From positions 186,001-250,000 of the forward strand of contig CAWENX010000005.1 in NCBI GenBank assembly GCA_963810555.1: a stretch of DNA of 64,000 nt, written 5' to 3'. The translations under genes were made by a program, and so were the position numbers. Numbering within the stretch: position 1 is the stretch's first letter; each line of letters starts with the position of its first letter. Source of the stretch: G963677325 sp963810555 (GTDB taxonomy: Bacteria; Bacteroidota; Bacteroidia; Bacteroidales; Prolixibacteraceae). The notes beneath the pieces are model-generated. The model saw nothing but the letters and a program-made list of their open reading frames with translations. It was not told the DNA's origin and searched no databases. Positions 1 to 7,515 of this stretch are shown here, piece by piece.

Positions 1-1101
1 AAGTGTCTGTTTTAAAGGGTCTTTTCTTATTGCCATTTTTAAAGCTCTGGCAAATGCTTTGAATATAGCCTCAATCTTATGATGTTCATTTTCACCTTCC
101 GCCTTTATATTCAGATTGCAGAAAGCAGAATCCGATAATGATTTAAAAAAATGCTTAAACATTTCAGTGGGCACGTCTCCGACATATTCCCTTTTGAAAT
201 CAGCATCCCACACCAACCAGGCCCTCCCTCCAAAATCAATTGCGACCTGGGCAAGACAATCATCCATGGGAAGGCAGAATCCGTATCGTTCAATTCCGAC
301 TTTATCGCCCAGCGCTTTCCTGAGAGCCTCGCCCAATGCTATTCCTGTATCTTCAATTGTGTGATGTTCATCCACTTTAAGGTCACCTCTTGCCTGAATT
401 GTCAAATCACAGCCTGAGTGCCTCCCGATCTGTTCAAGCATGTGGTCAAAGAAGTTCAATCCTGTTGAAATATCGCATTGACCGCTGCCGTCAAGTTTCA
501 ATTCAATTAAAATATCTGTTTCGGAGGTTTTTCTTTTAATAACGGAAGTCCTTTCAACATTTGAAAGAAAAGTGAAAATATCATCCCAATTGTTTGAAAT
601 GTAAGCACAAACAGATTGCAGATTTCTTTCTGTGAGTTCAGTTCGTCTCTCTTCCGATGCAAAGAAAATAGCTTTTGCTCCCATATTTTTAGCAAGTTCT
701 ACATCACTCACCCTGTCTCCGATGACAAATGATCCGGCAAGATCATAATCTCCCTGAAAATATTCAGTCAGCATCCCTGTCCTCGGTTTACGCGTTGGCG
801 CATTTTCCTCAGGAAGTGAAGGATCAATATGTATTTTATCAAACGTGATATCTTCGTTCTCAAATGCTTTAAGCATCATATTATGAGCAGGCCAGAAGGT
901 CTCTTCCGGAAAGAGCGGCGTTCCCAGGCCATCCTGGTTACTGACGATAACCAGCTCAAAATCAAGATACTTTTTAATGTTGTAGAGGTTACGGAAAACA
1001 CGGGGAACAAATTCCAGCTTTTCAATTGAATCAAGCTGTTTGTCCACCGACGGTTCAATCACCAGTGTCCCGTCACGATCTATGAAAAGCACCTTTTTCA
1101 T
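1..1101 (-). CDS. hisB: HisB, bifunctional histidinol-phosphatase / imidazoleglycerol-phosphate dehydratase (3' end cut by window)
   Basis: Catalyses the dehydration of imidazoleglycerol phosphate and the dephosphorylation of histidinol phosphate in histidine synthesis. Translated by hand from the minus strand: 367 codons open to base 1, so only a few C-terminal residues are missing. The N-terminal HAD phosphatase has DRDGTL at residues 8-13 with the two catalytic Asp. The dehydratase starts near residue 185 and shows HHTIEDTG (246-253) and EHHKIEA (339-345), its metal-binding histidine motifs. The ATG at 1101 is 13 bases after the hisC stop, so it is the last of four co-transcribed his genes here. 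Oddity: the HIDPSLPEENAPTRKP stretch (91-106) lacks the cysteines that bind zinc in the E. coli phosphatase domain. Identity is certain from the two-domain architecture. Confidence 0.96.
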   Translation of the reverse strand, partial: MKKVLFIDRDGTLVIEPSVDKQLDSIEKLEFVPRVFRNLYNIKKYLDFELVIVSNQDGLGTPLFPEETFWPAHNMMLKAFENEDITFDKIHIDPSLPEENAPTRKPRTGMLTEYFQGDYDLAGSFVIGDRVSDVELAKNMGAKAIFFASEERRTELTERNLQSVCAYISNNWDDIFTFLSNVERTSVIKRKTSETDILIELKLDGSGQCDISTGLNFFDHMLEQIGRHSGCDLTIQARGDLKVDEHHTIEDTGIALGEALRKALGDKVGIERYGFCLPMDDCLAQVAIDFGGRAWLVWDADFKREYVGDVPTEMFKHFFKSLSDSAFCNLNIKAEGENEHHKIEAIFKAFARALKMAIRKDPLKQTL

Positions 1102-1114
1102 ATCAATTATTTTT

Positions 1115-2152
1115 TCAATTCATTTCCTGTAATGCCTTGAGCAATACACCATTTTCTTCAGGGGTCCCCACACTGATTCTAAGGCACCCCGCACAAAGTC
1201 TGATTCCTGAACGGTCTCTAACGATGATTCCTTTCCGGCTCAGATACTGATAAATGCCTTTTGGATCATCTGTCTTGACCAGCAGAAAATTCGCATCAGA
1301 AGGAAAAATCCTTTTAACTAAAGGCAATTTCTCCAATTCCCGGATAAGCCTTTCTCTCTCAGCAAGCAATATCTTTACCCATTCCGATCTCTTCTCCTCG
1401 CGATCCAATAGTTCGCCAACCTTATGAAGGGTCAGCACATTCAGGTTGTAAGGATACTTGATCCGGCTGAGTACTTCAATGATCTGCTCTCCAGCAAAAG
1501 CCATTCCGAGCCGCAAACCTGCCATGCCCCACGCTTTGGAAAAAGTCTGCAGAATCACAAGGTTGGGATAGTCCTTTAATGATGGAAGCAATGATTTCTT
1601 CGGACAAAAATCGATATATGCCTCATCAATGACCACAATGCCATTGAAACCACCGATAATCCGCCTCATACCTTCGATATCCAGGGCATTGCCGGAGGGA
1701 TTATTCGGAGAGCACAGAAAGACAATTTTTGTAAAAGAATTAACAGCCTTAAGAACTTCATCCGCTTTAAGTTCAAATTCTTCTGTTAAAGGAACTTCAA
1801 TAACTTCCACATTATTCACATCTGCCGCCACCTTGTACATCCCGTAAGTCGGAGAAATCGTAACGATATTGTCTTTACCCGGTTCGCAGAATGCACGGAT
1901 CAGCAAATCAATCGGCTCATCGCTTCCATTGCCCAAAAAGATATTCTCTGCAGGAATATTCTTTATCCTGCTTACCTTTGATTTAAGTTCCCGCTGTCTT
2001 GGATCAGGATAACGATTCCACGGTGAGTTATAAGGATTCTCATTCGCATCCAGAAATACGTCCGCTTCCCCTGAAAACTCATCCCTCGCGCTTGAATAGG
2101 GTTTAAGCTTTCGAATGTTTTCCCGCAATAATTGATCAATATTAAAACCCAT
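1115..2152 (-). CDS. hisC: Histidinol-phosphate aminotransferase
   Basis: PLP-dependent fold-type I aminotransferase of 345 residues converting imidazole-acetol phosphate to histidinol phosphate. Visible motifs: LDANENP near residue 34, SPNNPSGN (148-155), VIDEAYIDF (174-182) and the PLP lysine in TFSKAWGMAGLRLG (K206), followed by the conserved Arg-containing C-terminal segment LCAGCLRISVGTPEEN. Length is normal for HisC. It lies between hisD and hisB; the 101-base gap to hisD is filled by a heptamer tandem repeat, whereas the other his junctions are short. Confidence 0.97.
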   Translation of the reverse strand: MGFNIDQLLRENIRKLKPYSSARDEFSGEADVFLDANENPYNSPWNRYPDPRQRELKSKVSRIKNIPAENIFLGNGSDEPIDLLIRAFCEPGKDNIVTISPTYGMYKVAADVNNVEVIEVPLTEEFELKADEVLKAVNSFTKIVFLCSPNNPSGNALDIEGMRRIIGGFNGIVVIDEAYIDFCPKKSLLPSLKDYPNLVILQTFSKAWGMAGLRLGMAFAGEQIIEVLSRIKYPYNLNVLTLHKVGELLDREEKRSEWVKILLAERERLIRELEKLPLVKRIFPSDANFLLVKTDDPKGIYQYLSRKGIIVRDRSGIRLCAGCLRISVGTPEENGVLLKALQEMN

Positions 2153-2165
2153 GCTCTTCTCTCCG

Positions 2166-2257
2166 ACTGTTTAATGTTTACTGTTCACTGTTTACTGTTC
2201 ACTGTTCACTATTACTGATTACTGATTACTGATCACTGATTACCGATTACCGATCAC
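2166..2257. repeat. Heptamer tandem repeat between hisD and hisC
   Basis: About twelve degenerate 7-base units run head to tail, of the form ACTGTTC or ACTGTTT on the left and ACTGATT, ACTGATC or ACCGATT on the right. The last unit overlaps the hisD stop codon (TGA at 2256-2254). It fills almost the whole hisD-hisC spacer inside the operon. Such (ACTGNTY)n tracts are a frequent intergenic repeat type in Bacteroidota; no function is evident from sequence. Confidence 0.9.
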
Positions 2258-3540
2258 TTCTCCAATGCCTTCATTCGCAAAGTAGCTGCATTTTTATGAG
2301 CAAATAACTGCTCCGCTTCAGCCATCTCTTCAATAACAGGTCCTAATTTATTGATGCCTTCCGGAGTTATTTCCTGGAAAGTTATTTTCCTGCAAAAACT
2401 GCCGAAATTTACTCCGCTGAACGATCTCGCCCATCCGTTAGTCGGAAGGGTATGGTTTGTACCCGATGCATAATCGCCCGCGCTCTCGGGAGTAAAGTTG
2501 CCCAGAAAGACCGAACCGGCATTGATGATCCTCTCAGCAATATCCTTCGCATTTTTCATTGAAATAATCAAATGCTCGGGAGCATAATGGTTAACAAATT
2601 CAATCATTTCGTCTTCGTCCCTAAGGACAATAGCCCTGCTGTGCTCAAGCGCCTTAAATGCCGTTTCCGATCGCGGCAGATCTTTAATCTGCCTTTCAAC
2701 AGCTTTGATCACCTCTTTTACCAGTGCTTCTTCTTTGGTGATCAGAATAACCTGACTGTCAGGCCCATGCTCTGCCTGAGACAGCAAATCAGCCGCTATA
2801 AACTCAACATTTGCTGACCCGTCTGCCATTACGGCTACCTCCGAAGGTCCTGCCGGCATATCAATGGCACATTCAGAAAGAGAAACATACTGCTTGGCTG
2901 CCATTACCCATGAATTGCCCGGACCGAATATCTTGTCAACTTTCGGCACACTCTCAGTCCCGTATGCCATCGCTCCGATTGCCTGCATTCCTCCTGCCTT
3001 AAAAATCTTTGTAATATGGCATAACTCCGCCGCATACAGAATTGCCGGATGAATTTTCCCCTCCTTATCCGGAGGAGTACAAAGCACTATCTCTTTGCAT
3101 CCCGCCAGCATGGCCGGAATTCCAAGCATCAGAACAGTTGAAAACAGGGGCGCCGAGCCTCCCGGAATGTATAAACCCACCTTTTCTATCGCGACCGATT
3201 TCTGCCAGCATTTTACTCCCGGGGAAGTTTCAATTATCTTTAAAGGAGTGCGCTGTGCAATATGAAAAGTCTCAATGTTTTTGGCAGCAACAGCAATGGC
3301 ATCCTTGAGAGATTGACTTAACTGCCTCTCAGACTTTTCAATTTCTTCAGCAGTGACTGAAAGGTGTTTCAGGCTGACCTTGTCAAACTTAAGGGTATAC
3401 TCACGCAAAGCTTCATCTCCCCTTGCTTTGATTTGGCTCATGACCTCCTTCACGGTCTCTGCTTTGGCTGAATAATCCGGCGAAGGACGTTTACATATCT
3501 GATCCCAGGTGTCTCTTAACGGATATCTGTAAATTTGCAT
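2254..3540 (-). CDS. hisD: Histidinol dehydrogenase
   Basis: NAD-dependent zinc enzyme carrying out the last two oxidations of histidine synthesis (histidinol to histidinal to histidine). The 428-residue protein shows the family signature around GPGNSWVMAAKQYVS, the substrate and metal region DLLSQAEHGPDSQVILIT, and YAPEHLII with SVFLGNFTPESAGDYASGTNHTLPT. The ATG at 3540 is preferred over the adjacent in-frame GTG at 3543. It starts 11 bases after the hisG stop, indicating co-transcription behind the his attenuator. Confidence 0.97.
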   Translation of the reverse strand: MQIYRYPLRDTWDQICKRPSPDYSAKAETVKEVMSQIKARGDEALREYTLKFDKVSLKHLSVTAEEIEKSERQLSQSLKDAIAVAAKNIETFHIAQRTPLKIIETSPGVKCWQKSVAIEKVGLYIPGGSAPLFSTVLMLGIPAMLAGCKEIVLCTPPDKEGKIHPAILYAAELCHITKIFKAGGMQAIGAMAYGTESVPKVDKIFGPGNSWVMAAKQYVSLSECAIDMPAGPSEVAVMADGSANVEFIAADLLSQAEHGPDSQVILITKEEALVKEVIKAVERQIKDLPRSETAFKALEHSRAIVLRDEDEMIEFVNHYAPEHLIISMKNAKDIAERIINAGSVFLGNFTPESAGDYASGTNHTLPTNGWARSFSGVNFGSFCRKITFQEITPEGINKLGPVIEEMAEAEQLFAHKNAATLRMKALEK

Positions 3541-3551
3541 CACATAAATAA

Positions 3552-4412
3552 TTAAAGGATCATGTTCTCTATTGGTAGTACAAGTATTCCTTCTGCCCCG
3601 TTTCGTTTCAGTCTTCCGATTACATCCCAGAGTTCATTCTCATTGATTACCGAGTGGAGCGAACTCCAGCCCGGTTTTGCCAGCGACATAATGGTCGGAG
3701 ACGTCATTCCCGGAAGTACCTTAACGATCTGATCAAGTTTATCATTAGGAGCATTAAGCAGCAGGTACTTTTTCCCCCTCCCTTTTTCAACCGATTCCAT
3801 ACGGAAAATCAGCTCATCAAGGATGGCCTGCTTTGACTTTGAAAGATCAGAATTTGCAATCAATACAGCTTCAGATTCAAGGATGACCTCAACTTCTTTC
3901 AGATGATTGCTCACCAGTGTGCTCCCCGAGCTTACAATATCAAAGATAGCATCAGCAAGGCCGATCCCCGGAGCAATTTCAACCGATCCTGCAATAAAAT
4001 GAATGTCGGAACGAATGTTGTTCTTATCCAGGAAATCCTGTAAAATCTTTGGATAGGATGTTGCTATCTTCTTGCCCTCAAACCATTTAAGGCCGGGATA
4101 TTCAATATCTTTGGGAATCGCCAGCGAAAGCCTGCATTTGCTGAATCCAAGATGCTTTAAGATTTCAACATTCCTTTTTTGCTCGACTACTTCATTTTTC
4201 CCGACGATACCGACATCGGCAACACCGTCGGCCACGCACTGCGGAATATCGTCATCCCTTAAATACAAAGCCTCAAGAGGAAAGCTTTTTGCAGAAGAGA
4301 TCAATCTGCGCTTGCCCGGAATAAGGCTTATTCCCGATTCCTCAAGCAGCAGAATGGAATCTTCATTCAACCTCCCTTTTGTCTGAATGGCAATTCTTAA
4401 TTTCGAATCCAT
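3552..4412 (-). CDS. hisG: ATP phosphoribosyltransferase, long form
   Basis: First, feedback-regulated step of histidine synthesis: condenses ATP with PRPP. About 286 residues, the long HisG form with a C-terminal ACT-like regulatory domain (about residues 205-286), so no HisZ is expected. Motifs: LRIAIQTKGRL at the N terminus, the DVGIVGKNEV region, and the PRPP-loop segment DAIFDIVSSGSTLVSNHL. I place the start at ATG 4412 (MDSKLRIAIQ). An in-frame GTG at 4436 would begin inside the attenuator hairpin and add residues not seen in the family. No Shine-Dalgarno is visible, as usual in this phylum. Confidence 0.96.
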   Translation of the reverse strand: MDSKLRIAIQTKGRLNEDSILLLEESGISLIPGKRRLISSAKSFPLEALYLRDDDIPQCVADGVADVGIVGKNEVVEQKRNVEILKHLGFSKCRLSLAIPKDIEYPGLKWFEGKKIATSYPKILQDFLDKNNIRSDIHFIAGSVEIAPGIGLADAIFDIVSSGSTLVSNHLKEVEVILESEAVLIANSDLSKSKQAILDELIFRMESVEKGRGKKYLLLNAPNDKLDQIVKVLPGMTSPTIMSLAKPGWSSLHSVINENELWDVIGRLKRNGAEGILVLPIENMIL

Positions 4413-4420
4413 AGTGTTTA

Positions 4421-4459
4421 AATTAAAAAGGCTCACCTGTTATCTCAAGGTAAGCCTTT
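4421..4459 (-). terminator. Attenuator terminator hairpin upstream of hisG
   Basis: Read on the minus strand, AAGGCTTACCT (4458-4448) pairs with AGGTGAGCCTT (4438-4428): an 11-bp stem with one G·T pair, followed by a T-rich run into the hisG 5' end. It sits immediately before the hisG start and after the leader peptide. Its 5' arm overlaps a competing antiterminator arm (4444-4452), the arrangement of a transcription attenuator. Confidence 0.9.
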
Positions 4460-4510
4460 GTATTGGTATTTAGTTTGTTTGTGGACGTACCAACCCTGAC
4501 CTACCTTAAG
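4444..4510 (-). promoter_or_regulatory. Antiterminator pairing of the his attenuator
   Basis: On the minus strand CTTAAGGTA (4510-4502) can pair with TACCTTGAG (4452-4444), 9 bp with one G·T. The first arm overlaps the last Pro codon and stop of the leader peptide. A ribosome stalled on the upstream His codons leaves it free to form the antiterminator, while a ribosome reaching the stop codon covers it and lets the terminator form. The second arm shares bases 4448-4452 with the terminator stem, so the two structures exclude each other. Confidence 0.85.
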
Positions 4511-4553
4511 GCAGATGATGATGATGTCCGTATTTTCCGTAAATCTTTGTCAT
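4506..4553 (-). CDS. hisL: Histidine operon leader peptide MTKIYGKYGHHHHLP
   Basis: A 15-codon reading frame starting with ATG and ending TAA, with four consecutive CAT (His) codons at 4526-4515 just before the antiterminator arm. It is located 93 bases upstream of the hisG ATG and downstream of a plausible promoter. Position, run of regulatory codons and the overlapping stem-loops identify it as the sensor of charged tRNA-His for attenuation. It has no expected function as a peptide. Confidence 0.93.
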   Translation of the reverse strand: MTKIYGKYGHHHHLP

Positions 4554-4569
4554 AATTGTAACAACGGTA

Positions 4570-4600
4570 CAATATTACATAAAAAATTGAATTATTGCAA
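4570..4600 (-). promoter_or_regulatory. Putative his operon promoter
   Basis: On the minus strand TTG (4600-4598) is followed after 20 bases by TAATATTG (4577-4570), one mismatch from the Bacteroidota -7 consensus TAnnTTTG. The spacing fits, and the site is just upstream of the leader peptide. Assigned by motif only; no start site is measured. Confidence 0.55.
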
Positions 4601-4753
4601 CATGATGAAAGATTGAATGTTAATTTTTAATTAAATGTCGTTAGTAGGTAGATCAATCCAATACTTTTTTTTAAGGCTCATTTGAATAATAATTTATTAA
4701 ACTGCTCATTGAAACCACGCCAAACAATCACTCTAGAGCAGAAGAATCGTGAA

Positions 4754-5260
4754 TCATTCATCTGCAAAACCATCTTTAAAATCAACCATAAACCACTTAT
4801 TATTTATAAATTTAAATTTCGATATTATCATTACTTGTTCGGGATCAGCATATAAAACATTCTCCTCTACAAGGTTACCTGTTTTATAAAATCTTCTTTT
4901 GTACTTCACGCCCTCAATTGTTGCAATACTATCATTCTTAAAATAAGCGTCACTTAGTATTTCCCAATTATTTTTATCATGAGGAATATAATTGTCCTTA
5001 TGAATTTCAATGCTATTTGATGCTTTTTCATACTCTATTTTTTTTTCGCGTTCTATTTTTTTTTCACTTTCTAAAGGAAAGATGATCCTACTCATTTGAA
5101 AGATACTATCCGAGTAAAATCTAGTTCTAAAAGAGTCAAAATCTTCATTAGACAAAGTATCTCTTAATTTATTCATTTTATCAGCAGTGTTTTGCTTGAA
5201 ATTACAACCTGCTGTCAATATGTAAAATATACTACAAATTGCAATAATAAATTTTTTCAT
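4754..5260 (-). CDS. Putative lipoprotein of unknown function
   Basis: A 168-residue protein beginning MKKFIIAICSIFYILTAGC, a lipoprotein signal peptide with lipobox LTAGC (Cys19 expected to be lipidated). The in-frame extension to 5332 adds a charged stretch before the signal and is unlikely. The rest is hydrophilic, with a heptad-like KIEREKKIEYEKAS segment near the middle and a C-terminal half that could be a small alpha/beta fold (FINNKWFMVDFKDGF). No family recognised. It stands alone between the his operon and the repeat-separated accessory genes. Confidence 0.75.
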   Translation of the reverse strand: MKKFIIAICSIFYILTAGCNFKQNTADKMNKLRDTLSNEDFDSFRTRFYSDSIFQMSRIIFPLESEKKIEREKKIEYEKASNSIEIHKDNYIPHDKNNWEILSDAYFKNDSIATIEGVKYKRRFYKTGNLVEENVLYADPEQVMIISKFKFINNKWFMVDFKDGFADE

Positions 5261-5380
5261 ACATTTTCTTATTTGTTGTTTTTTCACATAATATAATTTT
5301 TTAAAACTTATCACTTTAATTCTGTTCCCCACACCCTTACTATCGCAGATCTTTGGGCCGTGCTATTTTGACTACTCAAT

Positions 5381-5450
5381 CTCAAAAACCTTTCTATTGC
5401 ATTTTTTATCTGCGAATGAGTAAATATAGATAAAATTATTATTAGTGAAT
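5381..5450. repeat. ~60-bp dispersed repeat, copy A
   Basis: Core on the plus strand: a tttctattgcattttttatc segment then gagtaaatatagataaaatt. It matches copy B (6481-6548) at roughly 85% over 57 bases and copy C (7121-7190) less well, in the same orientation. It lies in the 233-base gap between the lipoprotein and the NTF2-fold gene; nothing else is seen in that gap. On the minus strand the copies share a short open stretch reading like NNFIYIYS...KKC. Confidence 0.85.
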
Positions 5451-5493
5451 ACCGGCCAAGGCAATAGCACTACAGCATTATTTGATACATTTT

Positions 5494-5826
5494 TTATTTG
5501 CCATGTGTCACCTTTAAAATTTTGCAGTCTCTTTTTTGTATTTCTATATATGCTACACCGCCTACATCATAGTTAAGGGTTCCACGCACGATCCAAACAC
5601 TATCCTTCAATTCAGCTTTAAAAGGTTTTTCTTCAAAGATTTCATTACCATAAATTGGATACCATATCGCTTCTGCAATCTTAATCGCAGTTTTTTCATC
5701 AGGTACAAAACCGTTATCAGGTAAAAAGCTGTTATCCGGTACAAATACTTTCTGGTTCTGATTTGGAACGAAGCCAAAAGTTGCCATGCATAAAATGCCA
5801 ATTATTAGTATTTTTATATTCTTCAT
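5494..5826 (-). CDS. Secreted NTF2-fold immunity-like protein
   Basis: A 110-residue protein with an N-terminal signal peptide (about residues 1-20). A short internal repeat FVPDNSFLPDNGFVPDE (28-44) comes next, then a compact domain: TAIKIAEAIWYPIYGNEIF, PFKAELKDSVWIVRGTLNY, GGVAYIEIQKRDCKILKVTHGK. This order resembles the NTF2-fold immunity family associated with polymorphic toxins (Imm-NTF2-2 type). No toxin gene is adjacent, so it may be an orphan immunity protein or simply a related periplasmic protein. It is flanked by copies of the ~60-bp repeat. Confidence 0.75.
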   Translation of the reverse strand: MKNIKILIIGILCMATFGFVPNQNQKVFVPDNSFLPDNGFVPDEKTAIKIAEAIWYPIYGNEIFEEKPFKAELKDSVWIVRGTLNYDVGGVAYIEIQKRDCKILKVTHGK

Positions 5827-5900
5827 CTTGTTGATTTTCTTTTTTCAGCTATCGATTTTGTTGATTTTTAATATTTTATGCAGATTGAATAAATGGCAAA

Positions 5901-5929
5901 TAAAAATAGCTAAAATTATTGTAATTCAA
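5901..5929. repeat. Partial copy D of the ~60-bp repeat, at the 3' end of the ORF6N gene
   Basis: The 29 bases from 5901 match 6520-6548 of copy B with two mismatches (shared core taaaattattgtaattcaa). The copy overlaps the stop codon of the ORF6N gene. With copy B upstream, the gene is bracketed by near-identical direct repeats 619 bases apart. Confidence 0.8.
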
Positions 5930-6446
5930 TCCTAATCCGTTTTATAACCGATCCTTTTTCTTGGCTGATTGCTTTTTTGATGCAATCCCGCATGTGCGGA
6001 TCAATCCTTTCAAGCAGATATTTAAAAGCCCTGTTCAGCTTTGCATCAAGTTTCAGCACTTCTTCCCTCAGGTCACTGTTTTCCTTTAAAATAGCCCTGT
6101 AACGCGCAAAAGCCCTCATAATTTCAATGTTTATTCTGATTGCCTTTTCTGAACGAAGCACCGATGAAAGCATTGCCACTCCCTGCTCGGTAAAAGCCAA
6201 TGGATTTGTTGAAGAATGTTTTAACGATGCCAACCGGTCACAATTTGTGACCAGTTCATCTTTCTCGTTTTTAGTGAGTTCAAACATGAAATCTTCCGGG
6301 AACCGTCCAATATTCCTTTTTACCTGTTGTTTTAAAGCCTTTGTCGGTACATCATACAGAATAGCCAGGTCAGAATCTATCATTACCCTGTACCCTCTGA
6401 ATTGAAAGATCAGCAATTCATATTCAGGTTTTATAATGTCATTCAT
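5916..6446 (-). CDS. ORF6N-domain DNA-binding protein
   Basis: A 176-residue protein with an N-terminal ORF6N domain (about residues 8-95): FRGYRVMIDSDLAILYDVPTKALKQQVKRNIGRFPEDFMF, then PLAFTEQGVAMLSSVLRSEKAIRINIEIMRAFARYR. A C-terminal helical part follows. ORF6N and KilA-N proteins occur in phages, mobile islands and scattered accessory loci. The ATG at 6446 (MNDIIKPEY) is chosen; the longer frame to 6554 only translates the upstream repeat copy B. The role is probably DNA binding; the target is unknown. Confidence 0.88.
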   Translation of the reverse strand: MNDIIKPEYELLIFQFRGYRVMIDSDLAILYDVPTKALKQQVKRNIGRFPEDFMFELTKNEKDELVTNCDRLASLKHSSTNPLAFTEQGVAMLSSVLRSEKAIRINIEIMRAFARYRAILKENSDLREEVLKLDAKLNRAFKYLLERIDPHMRDCIKKAISQEKGSVIKRIRIELQ

Positions 6447-6480
6447 ATTTTGTTTCTTTTCACAGCAGGTATGAATTTTC

Positions 6481-6548
6481 TTAAAAAACTTTCCATTACA
6501 TTTTTTGCCTGTGGCTGAGTAAATATAGATAAAATTATTGTAATTCAA
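6481..6548. repeat. ~60-bp dispersed repeat, copy B
   Basis: Same-orientation copy of the repeat at 5381-5450, upstream of the ORF6N gene. Shared cores are aaaactttccattacatttt and gagtaaatatagataaaatt. It lies between the divergent ORF6N gene and the antitoxin gene and may contain promoter sequence for either, but that cannot be told from sequence. Confidence 0.85.
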
Positions 6549-6612
6549 AACCATGCGAAGCCATCGTGAAGATTAAAACTGTTCAGGATTTCTTATATTT
6601 GTAAAAAAAGCC

Positions 6613-6807
6613 ATGACAAGAGTAATTATAACCAATAAATCAAAGGCGGCTAAGCAAATGATTGAATTTCTTAAAACACAGCCTTACGCTAAAGTAATTG
6701 AAGAGGATGAACCGAATGCGGTGACCTTGCGTGCCATTGAAGAATTAAAAACAGGTAAAACCATTAAATGCGACAGCTTTGAAGATTATATCGAAAAAGT
6801 AAAATAG
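6613..6807 (+). CDS. Antitoxin of a RelE/YafQ-type toxin-antitoxin pair
   Basis: A 64-residue acidic protein (MTRVIITNKSKAAKQMIEFLKTQPYAKVIEEDEP...) typical of small Bacteroidota antitoxins in which an N-terminal strand-helix part is followed by a C-terminal toxin-wrapping helix (LRAIEELKTGKTIKCDSFEDYIEKVK). The toxin gene begins 2 bases after its stop, the usual antitoxin-first order. It is expected to bind and neutralise the toxin and to autoregulate; here the partner is broken. Confidence 0.85.
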   Translation: MTRVIITNKSKAAKQMIEFLKTQPYAKVIEEDEPNAVTLRAIEELKTGKTIKCDSFEDYIEKVK

Positions 6808-6808
6808 C

Positions 6809-7080
6809 ATGTATAAGCTGGAATTTACTAATCAGTATCTAAAAGATTTAAAACTTGCGCGAAAACGAAACCTTGACGAATCAAAGCTAAACCTGTAATC
6901 CAAATGTTATTGACCGGCAACGATTTGCCTGAAAAATACAAAGATCACAAGCTTACCGGAAAAATGAAAGGATTAAATGAATGTCATATAACGCCTGACT
7001 GGCTTTTAATCTATCAAAAAAGTTTTATCATAAAGCTTATCACCCTTATACGTACCGGCTCACATTCCGACCTTTTTTAA
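6809..7080 (+). pseudogene. Frameshifted YafQ-family mRNA interferase toxin
   Basis: Frame 1 reads MYKLEFTNQYLKDLKLARKR and stops at 6896-6898. The neighbouring frame then continues VIQMLLTGNDLPEKYKDHKL...GLNECHITPDWLLIY...LITLIRTGSHSDLF to TAA at 7080. Joined, they give about 90 residues, the normal YafQ length, with the conserved KDHKLTG, HITPDWLLIY and RTGSHSDLF motifs including the catalytic-region His residues. One single-base indel near 6885-6896 separates the halves. Either the toxin is inactivated, leaving an orphan antitoxin, or the base call is wrong. Confidence 0.88.
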
Positions 7081-7120
7081 TCTACCTGTCGGTCAGTAAT
7101 ATATAATCCTTCCGATGTTT

Positions 7121-7190
7121 TCTCAATAACCTTCCCATGGCATTTTTCGCCTTCGAATAAGTAAGTATAGACAAAATTATTATGATAATG
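7121..7190. repeat. ~60-bp dispersed repeat, copy C
   Basis: Third same-orientation, more diverged copy (aaccttcccatggcattttt and gtaagtatagacaaaattat) just downstream of the toxin-antitoxin pair. It closes the set of accessory genes separated by this repeat. Confidence 0.75.
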
Positions 7191-7319
7191 GACTAATTAC
7201 AAAGATTCCTCATTCTGCTTCGCTCCATTACCAATGACAGATTTTTTAGAAGTGTCTTTTGATCTCGCTTCATGAGATGACTCACTACGTGTCGGCATGA
7301 CACTTTTGTTCTGAGGGCT

Positions 7320-7364
7320 GGGGGGGTGATAAGGGGCGGCGGAGCCGCCCCTTATCACCCCCCC
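7320..7364. repeat. Perfect GC-rich palindrome, 21-bp arms
   Basis: The left arm at 7320-7340 and right arm at 7344-7364 are exact reverse complements around a GGA triplet. The arm core is GATAAGGGGCGGC. It would form a very stable hairpin on either strand; there is no T-tract, so it is not a standard intrinsic terminator. It resembles REP-like palindromes in composition. Confidence 0.92.
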
Positions 7365-7515
7365 TCATTGTTACGCCCAGGTGTCATTCCGAACGCAGCG
7401 AAGCGGAGTGAGGAATCTCAGATATTTATCCCTTGAAGTACTTCCTGTCATTATTACATCATGCCTCATTTTTATTGGGGTAGGTATTCGGAATCACAGA
7501 TCGGTGTGGCATTAA

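Noticed and set aside
4413..4436. hisG start at GTG 4436
   Set aside because: It would lie in the terminator stem, and the extra eight residues are not typical of HisG; ATG 4412 fits the family N terminus.
5381..7190. Integron-style attC sites for the repeated element
   Set aside because: No GTTRRRY / RYYYAAC pair and no inverted-repeat stem in the copies; no integrase gene in the window.
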